Assembly (NCBI GenBank): GCA_937864935.1
Contig: CALMDN010000221.1
Coordinates: 1 to 11,262, forward strand
Origin: an uncultured Bacteroidales bacterium
GTDB taxonomy: Bacteria; Bacteroidota; Bacteroidia; Bacteroidales; Lentimicrobiaceae
DNA: 11,262 bases
Direction of reading: 5' to 3'
The translations under genes were made by a program, and so were the position numbers. Each line of letters starts with the position of its first letter. The first letter of the stretch is position 1. Below, piece by piece: positions 1-7,002 of this stretch. The notes under the pieces were generated by a model. The model searched no databases and was not told the origin of the DNA. It saw only the letters and a list, made by a program, of their open reading frames with translations.

Positions 1-530
1 TTACGGGAGGGGTTTTTCAGGCTTCTGATCAGCAGCAGCCAGGAGAACGGAATGGCTACACTGTAGGATAAGGCCAGATGCCCGCCCATTCTGAAGATCT
101 GGGGCGAAAGCAGGGAAATCCCCACACTGAAAATGAGGGCAAACCAATCCCTGATCCCCAAGTCTCTGAGAAGGAAAAATACCGCAATGAATGTCAGCAG
201 CACCGAAGCCATCATCAGCCAGTTGAGAATCGCTATGCTGTAATCTGAAAGGCCGGGAAAAATCTTCAACAGCGGTTTGAATAGCAGTACCAGAGCGGGA
301 TGACTGTCGGTATACATAAAGTGCTCACCGTAAGGATGGTTCATGCCTTCAAAATTAACCCCTGCGTGATTGTTGCGGAGGTGTCCTGCGTATGTATAGT
401 AGTTCTTGAGTCCATCACCGCTGCTGGCATACATCACACTGTCCGGATGCAGGACGGGTTTCGGATAATGGTAAAAAATAAATATCAGGCCTGTGGCGAT
501 CAGCAACAGAAAGGGTAAACTCTTTTTCAT
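1..530 (-). CDS. Partial polytopic membrane protein, possibly GT-C-like (N-terminal 176 residues)
   Basis: The frame is open from the ATG at 530 to the left edge, where it stops inside a codon, so the gene continues outside the window. The TTA at 1-3 is out of frame and is not its stop. The visible part starts MKK, then a hydrophobic segment at about residues 5-20, then a loop of about 75 residues holding GDG (38-40), PYGEH (66-70) and TDSHP (74-78), then membrane segments at about 98-121, 129-143 and 155-169. A long extracytoplasmic loop with acidic residues after the first membrane helix resembles GT-C glycosyltransferases and related envelope proteins, but the visible part does not settle the family. 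An in-frame ATG at 575 would add 15 residues. I prefer 530 because a promoter-like TATATTTG at 586-579 lies directly over the upstream ATG, and because AGGA lies just before the 530 start, although only 1 nt away. It is divergent from the glycosyltransferase pair at 823. Confidence 0.75.
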   Translation of the reverse strand, partial: MKKSLPFLLLIATGLIFIFYHYPKPVLHPDSVMYASSGDGLKNYYTYAGHLRNNHAGVNFEGMNHPYGEHFMYTDSHPALVLLFKPLLKIFPGLSDYSIAILNWLMMASVLLTFIAVFFLLRDLGIRDWFALIFSVGISLLSPQIFRMGGHLALSYSVAIPFSWLLLIRSLKNPSR

Positions 531-578
531 TTCCTGAAATGTGGCCGGGATGGTATCTTTACCCGGCTGGTTCATTTG

Positions 579-607
579 CAAATATAACGTAGTTTTTATG
601 CACTAAA
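579..607 (-). promoter_or_regulatory. Candidate Bacteroidota-type promoter for the leftward membrane protein gene
   Basis: Reading the minus strand, TATATTTG (586-579) matches the -7 consensus TAnnTTTG exactly. Upstream, TTTA (607-604) is a weak match to the -33 TTTG element, with a 17-nt spacer, slightly short. Transcription would start near 573-570, leaving an untranslated leader of about 40 nt before the ATG at 530 and excluding the ATG at 575 as a start. The -7 match is seen directly; promoter function is inferred. Confidence 0.4.
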
Positions 608-709
608 CCGCTTTAAGGACCGTTTTACTTCCCGGAAATGTCATCCGGAAATCCTGCAGTTGACGATTTAAATTCACCGGAGACCTTCCAATGGTTCCTG
701 AAACAACTC

Positions 710-717
710 TATATTTG
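710..717 (+). promoter_or_regulatory. Candidate promoter -7 element for the glycosyltransferase pair
   Basis: TATATTTG at 710-717 matches the Bacteroidota -7 consensus exactly, but its upstream partner is poor (TTC at 686-688, 21-nt spacer). Another reading uses TTTG at 714-717 as the -33 element and TAACTTTT at 735-742 as the -7 element, with a 17-nt spacer. Either way the transcript would carry an untranslated leader of roughly 75-100 nt that includes the 8-codon ORF at 800. Confidence 0.35.
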
Positions 718-789
718 AACCTCGGTAGCATCCATAACTTTTGAGAGAATGTGGCAGAATTATCGTTTAGTATCCGGATTTAGCTTTTC

Positions 790-826
790 GGAGAAATATA
801 TGACACTGACATTCATAGTTTTATGA
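790..826 (+). promoter_or_regulatory. Leader mini-ORF with ribosome binding site, overlapping the next start
   Basis: GGAG at 790-793 lies 6 nt before an ATG at 800. That ATG opens an 8-codon ORF (MTLTFIVL) ending in TGA at 824-826. The stop overlaps the glycosyltransferase start at 823-825 in an ATGA arrangement. The start at 823 has no ribosome binding site of its own, so it could be translated by re-initiation or coupling from the leader. The sequence arrangement is seen directly; its function is inferred and chance cannot be excluded. Confidence 0.35.
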
Positions 827-2322
827 AATATTTTACAAATATCAACCAGAATCCGGCAATTACCGTTTCAAAAGTTTTGCTGTTCCTGCTGGTGGTCTAT
901 TGCCCGCTTTTCCTTCACCTGGGGGATATGCCGGTGAGGGTTTGGGATGAAGCCCGCTTGATTGCCAACACCCTCGAAATGAACAGGAACGGAAATTTCC
1001 TGGTTACCAGTTTCGAAGGGGAACCGGATCTGTGGAATACCAAACCTCCCCTGATGATCTGGGCTCAACTCTTTTTTCTGAAACTGATCGGGAATGAGGA
1101 ACTTTCGTTCAGACTACCTTCGGCCATTGCAGGTCTGTTGACATCCGGTATTATTCTTTTAATCTTCAGCCTTTATATGAGGAAATACTGGTTTGGATTG
1201 ATGGCTGTTGTGGTGCTGGTTACTGCCAATGGTTATATCGGAGATCATGTTGTAAGAACCGGGGATTACGATGCATTACTCACTTTTTTTACAACATTCT
1301 ACGCCCTTTCTTTCTTTTTATACGCTGAAACCCGTCAGGTTAAATACCTGCACCTCTTTTTTGCCGGAGTCCTGCTTTCAGTATTTACGAAAAGCGTTCA
1401 GGGATTGCTGTTTCTTCCTGCTCTGGGTATCTATGTAATGTTTTCAGGCAATTTTCGCAGCCTGATCAGGAACAAGTGGTTGTATGTTAATACCCTGCTG
1501 GTTGCGGCATTCATCGCAGGTTATTACCTGTTGCGGGAGGCAGCAGCCCCCGGATACCTTGAAGCTGTCAGAAACAATGAGTTAGGTGGCCGTTACCTGA
1601 GTACTGCCGAATTTCATCAGCACGAATTCGGATATTACCTGAAGCTGCTGATTACATCACAATTCGGAACATGGTTCCTGTTTGTTCCCCTGGGCATTTT
1701 TGCTGGACTTACAGCTGAAGACAGAAAAATCCGAAACCTGGTTTTATACTTAACCCTCCTTAGTATTGTCTACTTCCTGATCATCTCTTTTGCCGGCACC
1801 AAACTGGCATGGTATGATGCGCCTTTGTATCCGCTGTTATCCATGATTGCTGCTGCAGGAATCTACCAGTTCTTTCATGCCCTTGTTCAATTCAATGGTT
1901 TTTACCGGCAATGGTTCAGACCGGTAAGTGCCGTCTTACTCTTCATTGCTTTCTTCTACCTGCCTTACAGTACAATCATTGACAAGGTATATAAACCCGT
2001 GGAAACCCCCGAAGAGGATGACTTTTATACCATCAGTCATGTATTGCAGAGCGCGGCAAACGGAAAGTCAGAACTGAAGGACTGTTTCATTTGCTACCAT
2101 GGCTACAATCAGCACCTCCGCTATTACATTCAACGGCTGAATGAAGAAAAGAAACAGGTATTCCTGGTTGATCCCGAATCCTTGATGGAGGGTTACAACG
2201 CGGTCTATTCTCAGGATTATATGAGGAAGAAAATTGAAGAGAAGTTCCGGTTTGAGACAACGGGAAGCTATAAAAATGTTAAATTCATAAAGATCAATGG
2301 CATCAGAAACAGCAACGATTGA
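823..2322 (+). CDS. ArnT/PMT-like GT-C glycosyltransferase (integral membrane)
   Basis: This 499-residue protein has the layout of ArnT-type (GT83/PMT_2) enzymes, which move a sugar from a polyprenyl-phosphate donor to an envelope acceptor on the periplasmic side of the inner membrane. A membrane segment (about 15-33) is followed by the GT-C acidic motif in WDEAR (D42, E43) and by KPPL (74-77) in the first periplasmic loop. Further family marks are RTGDYDAL (145-152) and TKLAWYDAPLYP (326-337, where ArnT-like proteins carry a similar TKLPWY-type stretch). About ten or more hydrophobic segments reach to residue 381, followed by a soluble tail of about 115 residues, probably periplasmic. Its last 26 bp overlap the downstream polyprenyl-phosphate glycosyltransferase gene, the expected donor-making partner. 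Donor sugar and acceptor (lipid A, O-antigen, protein) cannot be told. The start has no ribosome binding site but overlaps the stop of a leader ORF. Confidence 0.88.
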   Translation: MKYFTNINQNPAITVSKVLLFLLVVYCPLFLHLGDMPVRVWDEARLIANTLEMNRNGNFLVTSFEGEPDLWNTKPPLMIWAQLFFLKLIGNEELSFRLPSAIAGLLTSGIILLIFSLYMRKYWFGLMAVVVLVTANGYIGDHVVRTGDYDALLTFFTTFYALSFFLYAETRQVKYLHLFFAGVLLSVFTKSVQGLLFLPALGIYVMFSGNFRSLIRNKWLYVNTLLVAAFIAGYYLLREAAAPGYLEAVRNNELGGRYLSTAEFHQHEFGYYLKLLITSQFGTWFLFVPLGIFAGLTAEDRKIRNLVLYLTLLSIVYFLIISFAGTKLAWYDAPLYPLLSMIAAAGIYQFFHALVQFNGFYRQWFRPVSAVLLFIAFFYLPYSTIIDKVYKPVETPEEDDFYTISHVLQSAANGKSELKDCFICYHGYNQHLRYYIQRLNEEKKQVFLVDPESLMEGYNAVYSQDYMRKKIEEKFRFETTGSYKNVKFIKINGIRNSND

Positions 2323-3271
2323 ACTGAGTGTGGTCATCCCTGTTTTCAACGAAGAAAAAGTCCTTCATGAGTTGATCGCCCGGCTTTTGACTGCCTGTGA
2401 ACGCATCAGTTCCCGGTTTGAACTGATTTTCGTGAACGACGGCAGTGCTGATGCAACGCTTCAGAAGCTGAAGGAACATGCCAAAGCCGACAACAGGATA
2501 AAGTTCATCGGTTTCAGCAGAAATTTCGGACATCAGAGTGCTGTGATGGCCGGCATCAGGCACAGCAAGGGAGAAGCCGTCGTTCTGATTGACGGTGATC
2601 TGCAGGACCCCCCGGAACTTATTCCTGAATTGTATGCTGAATTTAAAAAAGGCTACAAAGTGGTTTATGCAAAACGGGTGCATCGCAAAGGAGAGACTTT
2701 TTTTAAAAAGGTAACTGCCCGACTGTTTTACCGGACGCTGAAAAAAATCATCTCATTCGATATTCCGCTTGATACGGGCGATTTCAGGCTGATTTCACGG
2801 GAAGTTGTCACCCATCTTGTCTCCATGGGCGAATCCGGAAGGTTTCTCAGGGGGCAGATCGCCTGGCTGGGATTTGGCCAGATTGGGGTGGAATTTGAAC
2901 GTCAGGAGCGTAAAGCCGGAAAAACCAAGTACACTTTCAGAAAAATGATGCGGTTTGCCATGGACGGGATCACTTCATTCTCCAATTTCCCGCTTCAGAT
3001 TGCCACTTTTCTGGGATTTCTTTTCTCTTTGGTTTCCTTTTTCATCATCCTCTATGCACTTTATTCAAAATTTGTTCTCTCTGAAGTGGTGACCGGCTGG
3101 ACTTCCATCATCATCAGTTCGATGTTCATCGGTGGGGTACAGCTCCTGTGCATCGGCATTATCGGGGAGTATATCAGCCGCATATCCGTGGATGTCAAGA
3201 AGCGACCCATGTTTGTGATCGAAGAGACCAACTGTTCACAAGCTTCCGATCCCCCTGAAAAAACAGTCTGA
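2297..3271 (+). CDS. GtrB/ArnC-like polyprenyl-phosphate glycosyltransferase (GT2)
   Basis: This 324-residue protein is a GT2 family enzyme of the dolichol-phosphate-mannose synthase/GtrB/ArnC type. It should transfer a sugar from a nucleotide donor to undecaprenyl phosphate at the cytoplasmic face. The GT-A domain (about 10-230) shows SVVIPVFNEE (11-20), NDGS (47-50), the metal/nucleotide-binding acidic motif in DGDLQDPPE (99-107), GDFRL (161-165) and a basic stretch RQERKAGKTKY (202-212) matching the family's R-x-x-R-x-G-x-[ST]-K-Y element. Two membrane helices follow at about 235-258 and 268-290, then a basic tail with KKRP, as in GtrB. Its start lies inside the upstream GT-C gene in another frame (26-bp overlap) without a clear ribosome binding site, which suggests translational coupling. 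The product probably feeds the GT-C partner and possibly other GT-C enzymes such as the one at 5283-6884. The sugar is unknown. Confidence 0.9.
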   Translation: MASETATIELSVVIPVFNEEKVLHELIARLLTACERISSRFELIFVNDGSADATLQKLKEHAKADNRIKFIGFSRNFGHQSAVMAGIRHSKGEAVVLIDGDLQDPPELIPELYAEFKKGYKVVYAKRVHRKGETFFKKVTARLFYRTLKKIISFDIPLDTGDFRLISREVVTHLVSMGESGRFLRGQIAWLGFGQIGVEFERQERKAGKTKYTFRKMMRFAMDGITSFSNFPLQIATFLGFLFSLVSFFIILYALYSKFVLSEVVTGWTSIIISSMFIGGVQLLCIGIIGEYISRISVDVKKRPMFVIEETNCSQASDPPEKTV

Positions 3272-3300
3272 ACCAGGGATCAACAGCAGCGCAGTTCCGT

Positions 3301-3331
3301 TTTGTGGTGTTGGTACGAATCATTACCTTTA
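3301..3331 (+). promoter_or_regulatory. Candidate Bacteroidota-type promoter for the ArsC-like gene
   Basis: TTTG at 3301-3304 is followed after exactly 19 nt by TACCTTTA (3324-3331), a one-mismatch fit to TAnnTTTG. This spacing is the usual one for the Bacteroidota primary sigma factor. Transcription would begin near 3338, about 50 nt before the ATG at 3389, and could also cover fumC. It lies inside the 5' extension of the longest possible ArsC ORF, which supports the shorter start. Confidence 0.45.
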
Positions 3332-3388
3332 CCATACCCTAAAGCGGTTGCAATGCCGGCTGCCTGTTTAATCACAAATTCCTGTATT

Positions 3389-3739
3389 ATGATCACAGTA
3401 TACCACAATCCCAAATGCCGCAAATCAAGAGCCGGACTGGAATATGTTAAAAGCACCGGCCTGGCTGCTGAAGTCAGGGAGTATATCCGGGAAGGCATCA
3501 CAGCAGAAGAGGTAAAACAACTGACTGTCATGCTCGGGATAAAACCTTTCGGACTGGTCAGAACGCAGGAAGAGTATTACCGTGAAAATCTGAAAGATCA
3601 GGACTTTACTGACGACGACTGGTGCAGGATCCTTTCTGAAAATCCCCGGCTGATCCGCCGGCCGGTGGTAGTCTGTGATGGGAGGGCAGTGCTGGCTGAC
3701 CCTCCTGAAAAAGCTGACCTTATCCTCAAGAAGCCCTGA
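3389..3739 (+). CDS. ArsC/YffB-family protein (arsenate reductase-like)
   Basis: This 116-residue thioredoxin-fold protein belongs to the ArsC/Spx/YffB superfamily. It opens with strand [10 protein letters not shown] and contains the family motif H-x3-C-x3-R (H6, C10, R14), where C10 is the expected catalytic cysteine. R58 (in LVRTQ) and R91 (in RRPVVV) line up with two of the three arsenate-binding arginines of plasmid R773 ArsC. The third, normally in an RPPE/RPSE-like motif, is replaced by D104 in ADPPE (103-107). In the classic enzymes the cysteine reduces arsenate with glutathione/glutaredoxin. With one arginine missing and no ars genes nearby, a genuine arsenic role is uncertain. The frame is open back to an ATG at 3302, but homology begins at 3389 and a promoter-like element lies in between, so I use 3389. 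It is followed 50 bp later by fumC on the same strand. Confidence 0.85.
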   Translation: MITVYHNPKCRKSRAGLEYVKSTGLAAEVREYIREGITAEEVKQLTVMLGIKPFGLVRTQEEYYRENLKDQDFTDDDWCRILSENPRLIRRPVVVCDGRAVLADPPEKADLILKKP

Positions 3740-3789
3740 AAGCAGGGGGAGCTGAATCGCTGAAAAACAATCAAAATAAACACATACAG

Positions 3790-5172
3790 ATGAAAACACG
3801 AATCGAACACGACACCATGGGCAATGTTGAGGTACCTGCCGACAAATACTGGGGGGCCCAGACCCAGCGCTCCTTCGGGAATTTCAAAATCGGTGATGGC
3901 ACCATGCCACGGGAGATTATCCATGCGTTTGCCATTCTCAAAAAAGCCGCAGCCATCACCAACCGCGATCTCGGGGTTCTTTCAGCCGAGAAAGCCGATC
4001 TGATCGGGAAAGTATGTGACGAAATCCTCGAAGGCAAACTGGCTGATCAGTTTCCGCTGGTGGTATGGCAAACAGGATCGGGTACCCAGTCGAACATGAA
4101 TGTGAACGAAGTGATTTCCAACCGTGCCCATGTGCTGGCCGGAGGAGTACTGGGTGAAGGAAAGAGTCCGGTGCATCCCAACGACGATGTCAACAAATCG
4201 CAGTCATCGAACGATACCTTCCCGACGGCCATGTCAATCGCTGCCTATAAAATGGTGGTGGAAGTCACCATACCGGGCGTTGAAAAGCTGAGAAATACCC
4301 TGGCAGCCAAGGCTGAAGCCTTCAAAAACATCGTCAAAATCGGAAGGACCCACCTGATGGATGCCACACCGCTCACCCTCGGGCAGGAGTTTTCCGGCTA
4401 TGTTTCACAACTTGATCATGGTCTGACCGCCTTGCGCAACACCCTTCCACATCTTGCCGAACTTGCCCTGGGAGGCACCGCGGTAGGAACCGGGATCAAT
4501 ACACCGAAAGGGTATGCAGAAAATGTTGCCGGCCAGATTGCCGGTCTTACCGGTTATCCGTTTGTTACAGCTGCCAACAAATTTGAATCCCTGGCCGCCC
4601 ACGATGCCATGGTTGAAACATCGGGCGCTCTCAAAACACTGGCTGTCAGCCTGATGAAAATAGGGAACGACACCCGGCTTCTGGCTTCCGGTCCCCGCTG
4701 CGGAATTGGTGAAATCCACCTGCCGGAGAACGAGCCGGGATCATCCATCATGCCGGGCAAGGTAAATCCAACCCAGAATGAAGCCCTTACCATGGTGTGT
4801 GCCCAGGTGATCGGCTGTGATGCAGCCATCACGGTTGGTGCCATGCAGGGCCATTTCCAGCTCAATGTTTTCAAGCCTGTGATCATTTACAACCTGCTGA
4901 TGGCCGCACGCCTGCTCGGCGATGCCTGCGTTTCGTTCAACGACAACTGTGCTGTGGGAATCGAAGCCAACGAACCGTTTATCAAACGTAATCTGGAAAA
5001 CTCCCTGATGCTGGTTACCGCCCTGAATACCCACATCGGGTATGAAAATGCCGCCAAAATTGCCAAAAAAGCCCATGCCGAAGGCAGCACACTCAGGGAA
5101 GCAGCCATTGCTCTCGGACTCCTGACCAGCGAACAGTTTGATGAGTGGGTTGTTCCGTCTAAAATGATCTGA
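3790..5172 (+). CDS. fumC: Class II fumarate hydratase
   Basis: This 460-residue cytoplasmic enzyme interconverts fumarate and malate in the TCA cycle. It is iron-independent and homotetrameric in its family. It shows the whole class II set: [11 protein letters not shown] (97-107), SSNDTFPT (139-146), [10 protein letters not shown] (185-194) with the catalytic His at 188, and the superfamily signature [11 protein letters not shown] (317-327) with the catalytic Ser at 318. These positions equal those of E. coli FumC, and the length is close to the usual 460-465. The THLMDATP and NKSQSSND segments favour fumarase over aspartase or argininosuccinate lyase. The start has no ribosome binding site but an A-rich upstream stretch, common in Bacteroidota. 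It sits 50 bp after the ArsC-like gene, without a clear promoter in between, so co-transcription is possible. A terminator-like hairpin lies about 70 bp after the stop. Confidence 0.96.
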   Translation: MKTRIEHDTMGNVEVPADKYWGAQTQRSFGNFKIGDGTMPREIIHAFAILKKAAAITNRDLGVLSAEKADLIGKVCDEILEGKLADQFPLVVWQTGSGTQSNMNVNEVISNRAHVLAGGVLGEGKSPVHPNDDVNKSQSSNDTFPTAMSIAAYKMVVEVTIPGVEKLRNTLAAKAEAFKNIVKIGRTHLMDATPLTLGQEFSGYVSQLDHGLTALRNTLPHLAELALGGTAVGTGINTPKGYAENVAGQIAGLTGYPFVTAANKFESLAAHDAMVETSGALKTLAVSLMKIGNDTRLLASGPRCGIGEIHLPENEPGSSIMPGKVNPTQNEALTMVCAQVIGCDAAITVGAMQGHFQLNVFKPVIIYNLLMAARLLGDACVSFNDNCAVGIEANEPFIKRNLENSLMLVTALNTHIGYENAAKIAKKAHAEGSTLREAAIALGLLTSEQFDEWVVPSKMI

Positions 5173-5240
5173 ACGGAACCCGTTTCACGATAGTACCCTA
5201 CATTCCGGGAAACACCTTGAGACCCTGGGAACAAAAGATG

Positions 5241-5292
5241 GAACTGCTGATTTTAAAGGAACCGCCCTGAAAGATCAGCAGTTCACTTTTTT
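5241..5292 (+). terminator. Rho-independent terminator after fumC, overlapping the convergent gene's end
   Basis: GAACTGCTGAT (5241-5251) is the perfect 11-bp reverse complement of ATCAGCAGTTC (5274-5284), with a 22-nt loop. The right arm is followed by a run of six T at 5287-5292. The right arm contains the TGA stop (5285-5283) of the minus-strand glycosyltransferase. Read leftward, the same stem is followed by CATCTTTTG, a weaker T-tract, so it may also slow transcription from that side. The structure is seen directly; the 22-nt loop is longer than usual. Confidence 0.75.
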
Positions 5293-6884
5293 AAAACGAC
5301 GTCTCTCCCGTCATGGCTGGCCGGCGGAAGATTAATCAGGTTGTGCATGCGCCAGACGTAGTGGTACATCACGAGTTTCCGGTTCCTGAATACAGGGATG
5401 GTATCGGGTTTGTCTGTTGTTTCAAAGTATTCGCTGTACAAGGGCACAGGGTCGGCAAAGTCATAACTTGATGAAAAGAAATAGGCATCCATTCCGGGTT
5501 TAAAACCGCCACGGGTCTGGGTTATCCAGGCGTACTTGTGGGTTCGTTCAATCTCAGCAAGGGTGAGTAAACTGATTCCCAGCGGGCGGGCCACGTAGTA
5601 ATCGAGGTTGGCTGCGGGAAACCACCTTTGTGAAATTATTACGGATTTCCTGTTCATTCTTCCTGAGGTTGTATCTGCACGGTAGATTTCACTGAACCCT
5701 GACTGCAATTGATTCCATCCGTACAGATCGAGGGTTATATCTTTAATTCCCAGGCGTTTACCTGATCCGGTTTCTATGCCCTTGTTGAGGATCCAGCCCT
5801 GATGGATCTGCAGCAAAGCCAGTGAAAGCACCACCAATAAAAACCCGGCACCCCATTTCAGTACCCCGGGCATCAAACGGCCGGATTTTCCATCAGAGAT
5901 AAACCTGCGCACATAAACAGCTGCCAGCGGCATCAGTGTCATGTAGGCCGGCCCGGTCCAATGGGGCAGTGTACGGCGGAAAAGTGAAAAACCGAGAAAC
6001 AGCAGAATAACAGGAAGCGCAATGGCAACCAGCAGCCGTACCTGTTCTTTGCCTTCCTGAATCCGGCTCCTGAAAAAAACGATCAGACCGGCCGCAACCA
6101 AAGCAAAAACGAAGGGATTGTTATAAAAAATCTGCCCTCCGAGTTCAGCAGCAAAAAGATCGGGCCGGAGAACGGTTTTCACCACCTCCACCCTGTCGCT
6201 GTGAAAGGAAAAACTCACGAAATCGTAGCGGAAATTCCATACCACTACCGGCAGGAAAAGTACAGCAGCAATGGCAACCGCTGCGTAGGTCTGCCACATC
6301 CTGAGCCAGCGCCGGTCAAAGATGAGCATATACAGGCCGATACCGGCAAACAGAAACACGGAGGTGTATTTCGACAGGATCGCCAGTCCGCCTGCCATGC
6401 CGGCCAGCAGCAACCAGTTTCCGGCGGTCCTGCTTCCAGGCCCCGGTGGTAAGGCTTTCAGCACAAACAGCAGGGTGAGCAGCCAGAAAAACGTCTGAGG
6501 GGCGTCTGGCATCATGAAAATGCCTGATATCACAAAAGTATAGAAGGAAACTGTATAGAGCAGGGCAGCATACCAGCCCGTAAGCTCATCGTCAACAGCT
6601 TTGCCGGTCAGGAAGATGAGCCAGGTATTGATGGTACCAGCGACAACGGCTCCCAGCCGGATAAACAATTCGCTGCTGAAGAGCAGGTTGAGGCTGAACA
6701 GCTGAATGAACCAACCGACCATAGGAGGGTGATCAAAATGACTGAGATCGGGATAAAGGGCGTAATTGATGTAATAGACCTCATCGTTACCCAGCTCTGT
6801 GGAGGCAGCAATAAGCAACCTGACAAGAGCCGAAAGGCCCAGCAACAGCCAGAGACGGTATCTGCGAAAAAAGTCAGCCCTCAT
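5283..6884 (-). CDS. PMT_2-type GT-C glycosyltransferase (integral membrane)
   Basis: This 533-residue membrane protein is of the ArnT/PMT/RgtA-like GT-C superfamily and should use a polyprenyl-phosphate-linked sugar on the periplasmic side. After the first membrane helix (about 11-27) comes NDEVYY (33-38) with the GT-C acidic pair D34/E35, then HFDHPPM (49-55), the H-P-P motif typical of PMT_2 proteins. MMPDAPQTFFWL (124-135) and SKYTS (171-175) are also typical. About ten further hydrophobic segments run to residue 360. The last 170 residues (about 365-533) form a soluble, aromatic-rich domain, probably periplasmic. An AGGA ribosome binding site at 6895-6892, 7 nt from the ATG, supports this start. 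It lies 118 bp after the SMP-30 gene on the same strand and has its own candidate promoter. It has no GT2 partner next to it; the GtrB-like enzyme at 2297-3271 could supply its donor. Acceptor and sugar are unknown. Confidence 0.87.
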   Translation of the reverse strand: MRADFFRRYRLWLLLGLSALVRLLIAASTELGNDEVYYINYALYPDLSHFDHPPMVGWFIQLFSLNLLFSSELFIRLGAVVAGTINTWLIFLTGKAVDDELTGWYAALLYTVSFYTFVISGIFMMPDAPQTFFWLLTLLFVLKALPPGPGSRTAGNWLLLAGMAGGLAILSKYTSVFLFAGIGLYMLIFDRRWLRMWQTYAAVAIAAVLFLPVVVWNFRYDFVSFSFHSDRVEVVKTVLRPDLFAAELGGQIFYNNPFVFALVAAGLIVFFRSRIQEGKEQVRLLVAIALPVILLFLGFSLFRRTLPHWTGPAYMTLMPLAAVYVRRFISDGKSGRLMPGVLKWGAGFLLVVLSLALLQIHQGWILNKGIETGSGKRLGIKDITLDLYGWNQLQSGFSEIYRADTTSGRMNRKSVIISQRWFPAANLDYYVARPLGISLLTLAEIERTHKYAWITQTRGGFKPGMDAYFFSSSYDFADPVPLYSEYFETTDKPDTIPVFRNRKLVMYHYVWRMHNLINLPPASHDGRDVVLKK

Positions 6885-6891
6885 TCAGTGT

Positions 6892-6944
6892 TCCTATGAA
6901 CTGCGAAATTACGAAAAGTAAGCTTATCGCCTGAGTAGTGGCAA
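6892..6944 (-). promoter_or_regulatory. Candidate promoter and ribosome binding site for the PMT_2-type gene
   Basis: On the minus strand TTG (6944-6942) precedes TACTTTTC (6920-6913) by 21 nt, which fits the Bacteroidota -33/-7 layout except for the last -7 base. A start near 6906 would give a leader of about 20 nt containing AGGA at 6895-6892, 7 nt before the ATG. The ribosome binding site is the clearest in the window. The promoter is a reasonable but unproved call, and read-through from the SMP-30 operon is an alternative. Confidence 0.35.
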
Positions 6945-7002
6945 TGTGGAAACGATCGGATATGAACGCTTAACAAAATCTATGGAAAACTGCTTCAACA
7001 GA

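Larger units (their letters stand above)
531..822. other. Divergent intergenic region
   Basis: These 292 bp separate the minus-strand membrane protein gene from the plus-strand glycosyltransferase gene. They hold a TATATTTG element facing each way (minus 586-579, plus 710-717), a short tandem-like repeat CCGGAAAT (632-639 and 645-652, 13 bp apart), and an 8-codon leader ORF with its own ribosome binding site just before 823. I see no RNA gene and no convincing longer ORF. Confidence 0.6.

Noticed and set aside
300..518. A 72-codon plus-strand ORF
   Set aside because: It lies antisense within the partial minus-strand membrane protein gene, whose frame is open and protein-like throughout; it has no recognisable domain.
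531..575. Upstream in-frame ATG at 575 as start of the left-hand gene
   Set aside because: A perfect TATATTTG promoter element lies at 586-579, so transcription would begin at or after this ATG; the 15 extra residues look unlike the hydrophobic N-terminus that follows 530.
632..652. CCGGAAAT repeated 13 bp apart
   Set aside because: Two copies of 8 bp are not enough to claim an operator or repeat array without other copies.
3302..3388. 29-residue N-terminal extension of the ArsC-like protein
   Set aside because: The family begins at the strand MITVYHNP; the extension has no family similarity and overlaps a promoter-like element.
3734..3747. Small hairpin CCCTG-AAAG-CAGGG at the stop of the ArsC-like gene
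   Set aside because: The stem has only 5 bp and no T-tract follows, so it is not a convincing terminator; it may be chance or a weak RNA end-stabilising element.
5170..5187. Short bulged hairpin around the fumC stop codon
   Set aside because: Short stem with a bulge and no T-tract; the stronger terminator is 55 bp downstream.
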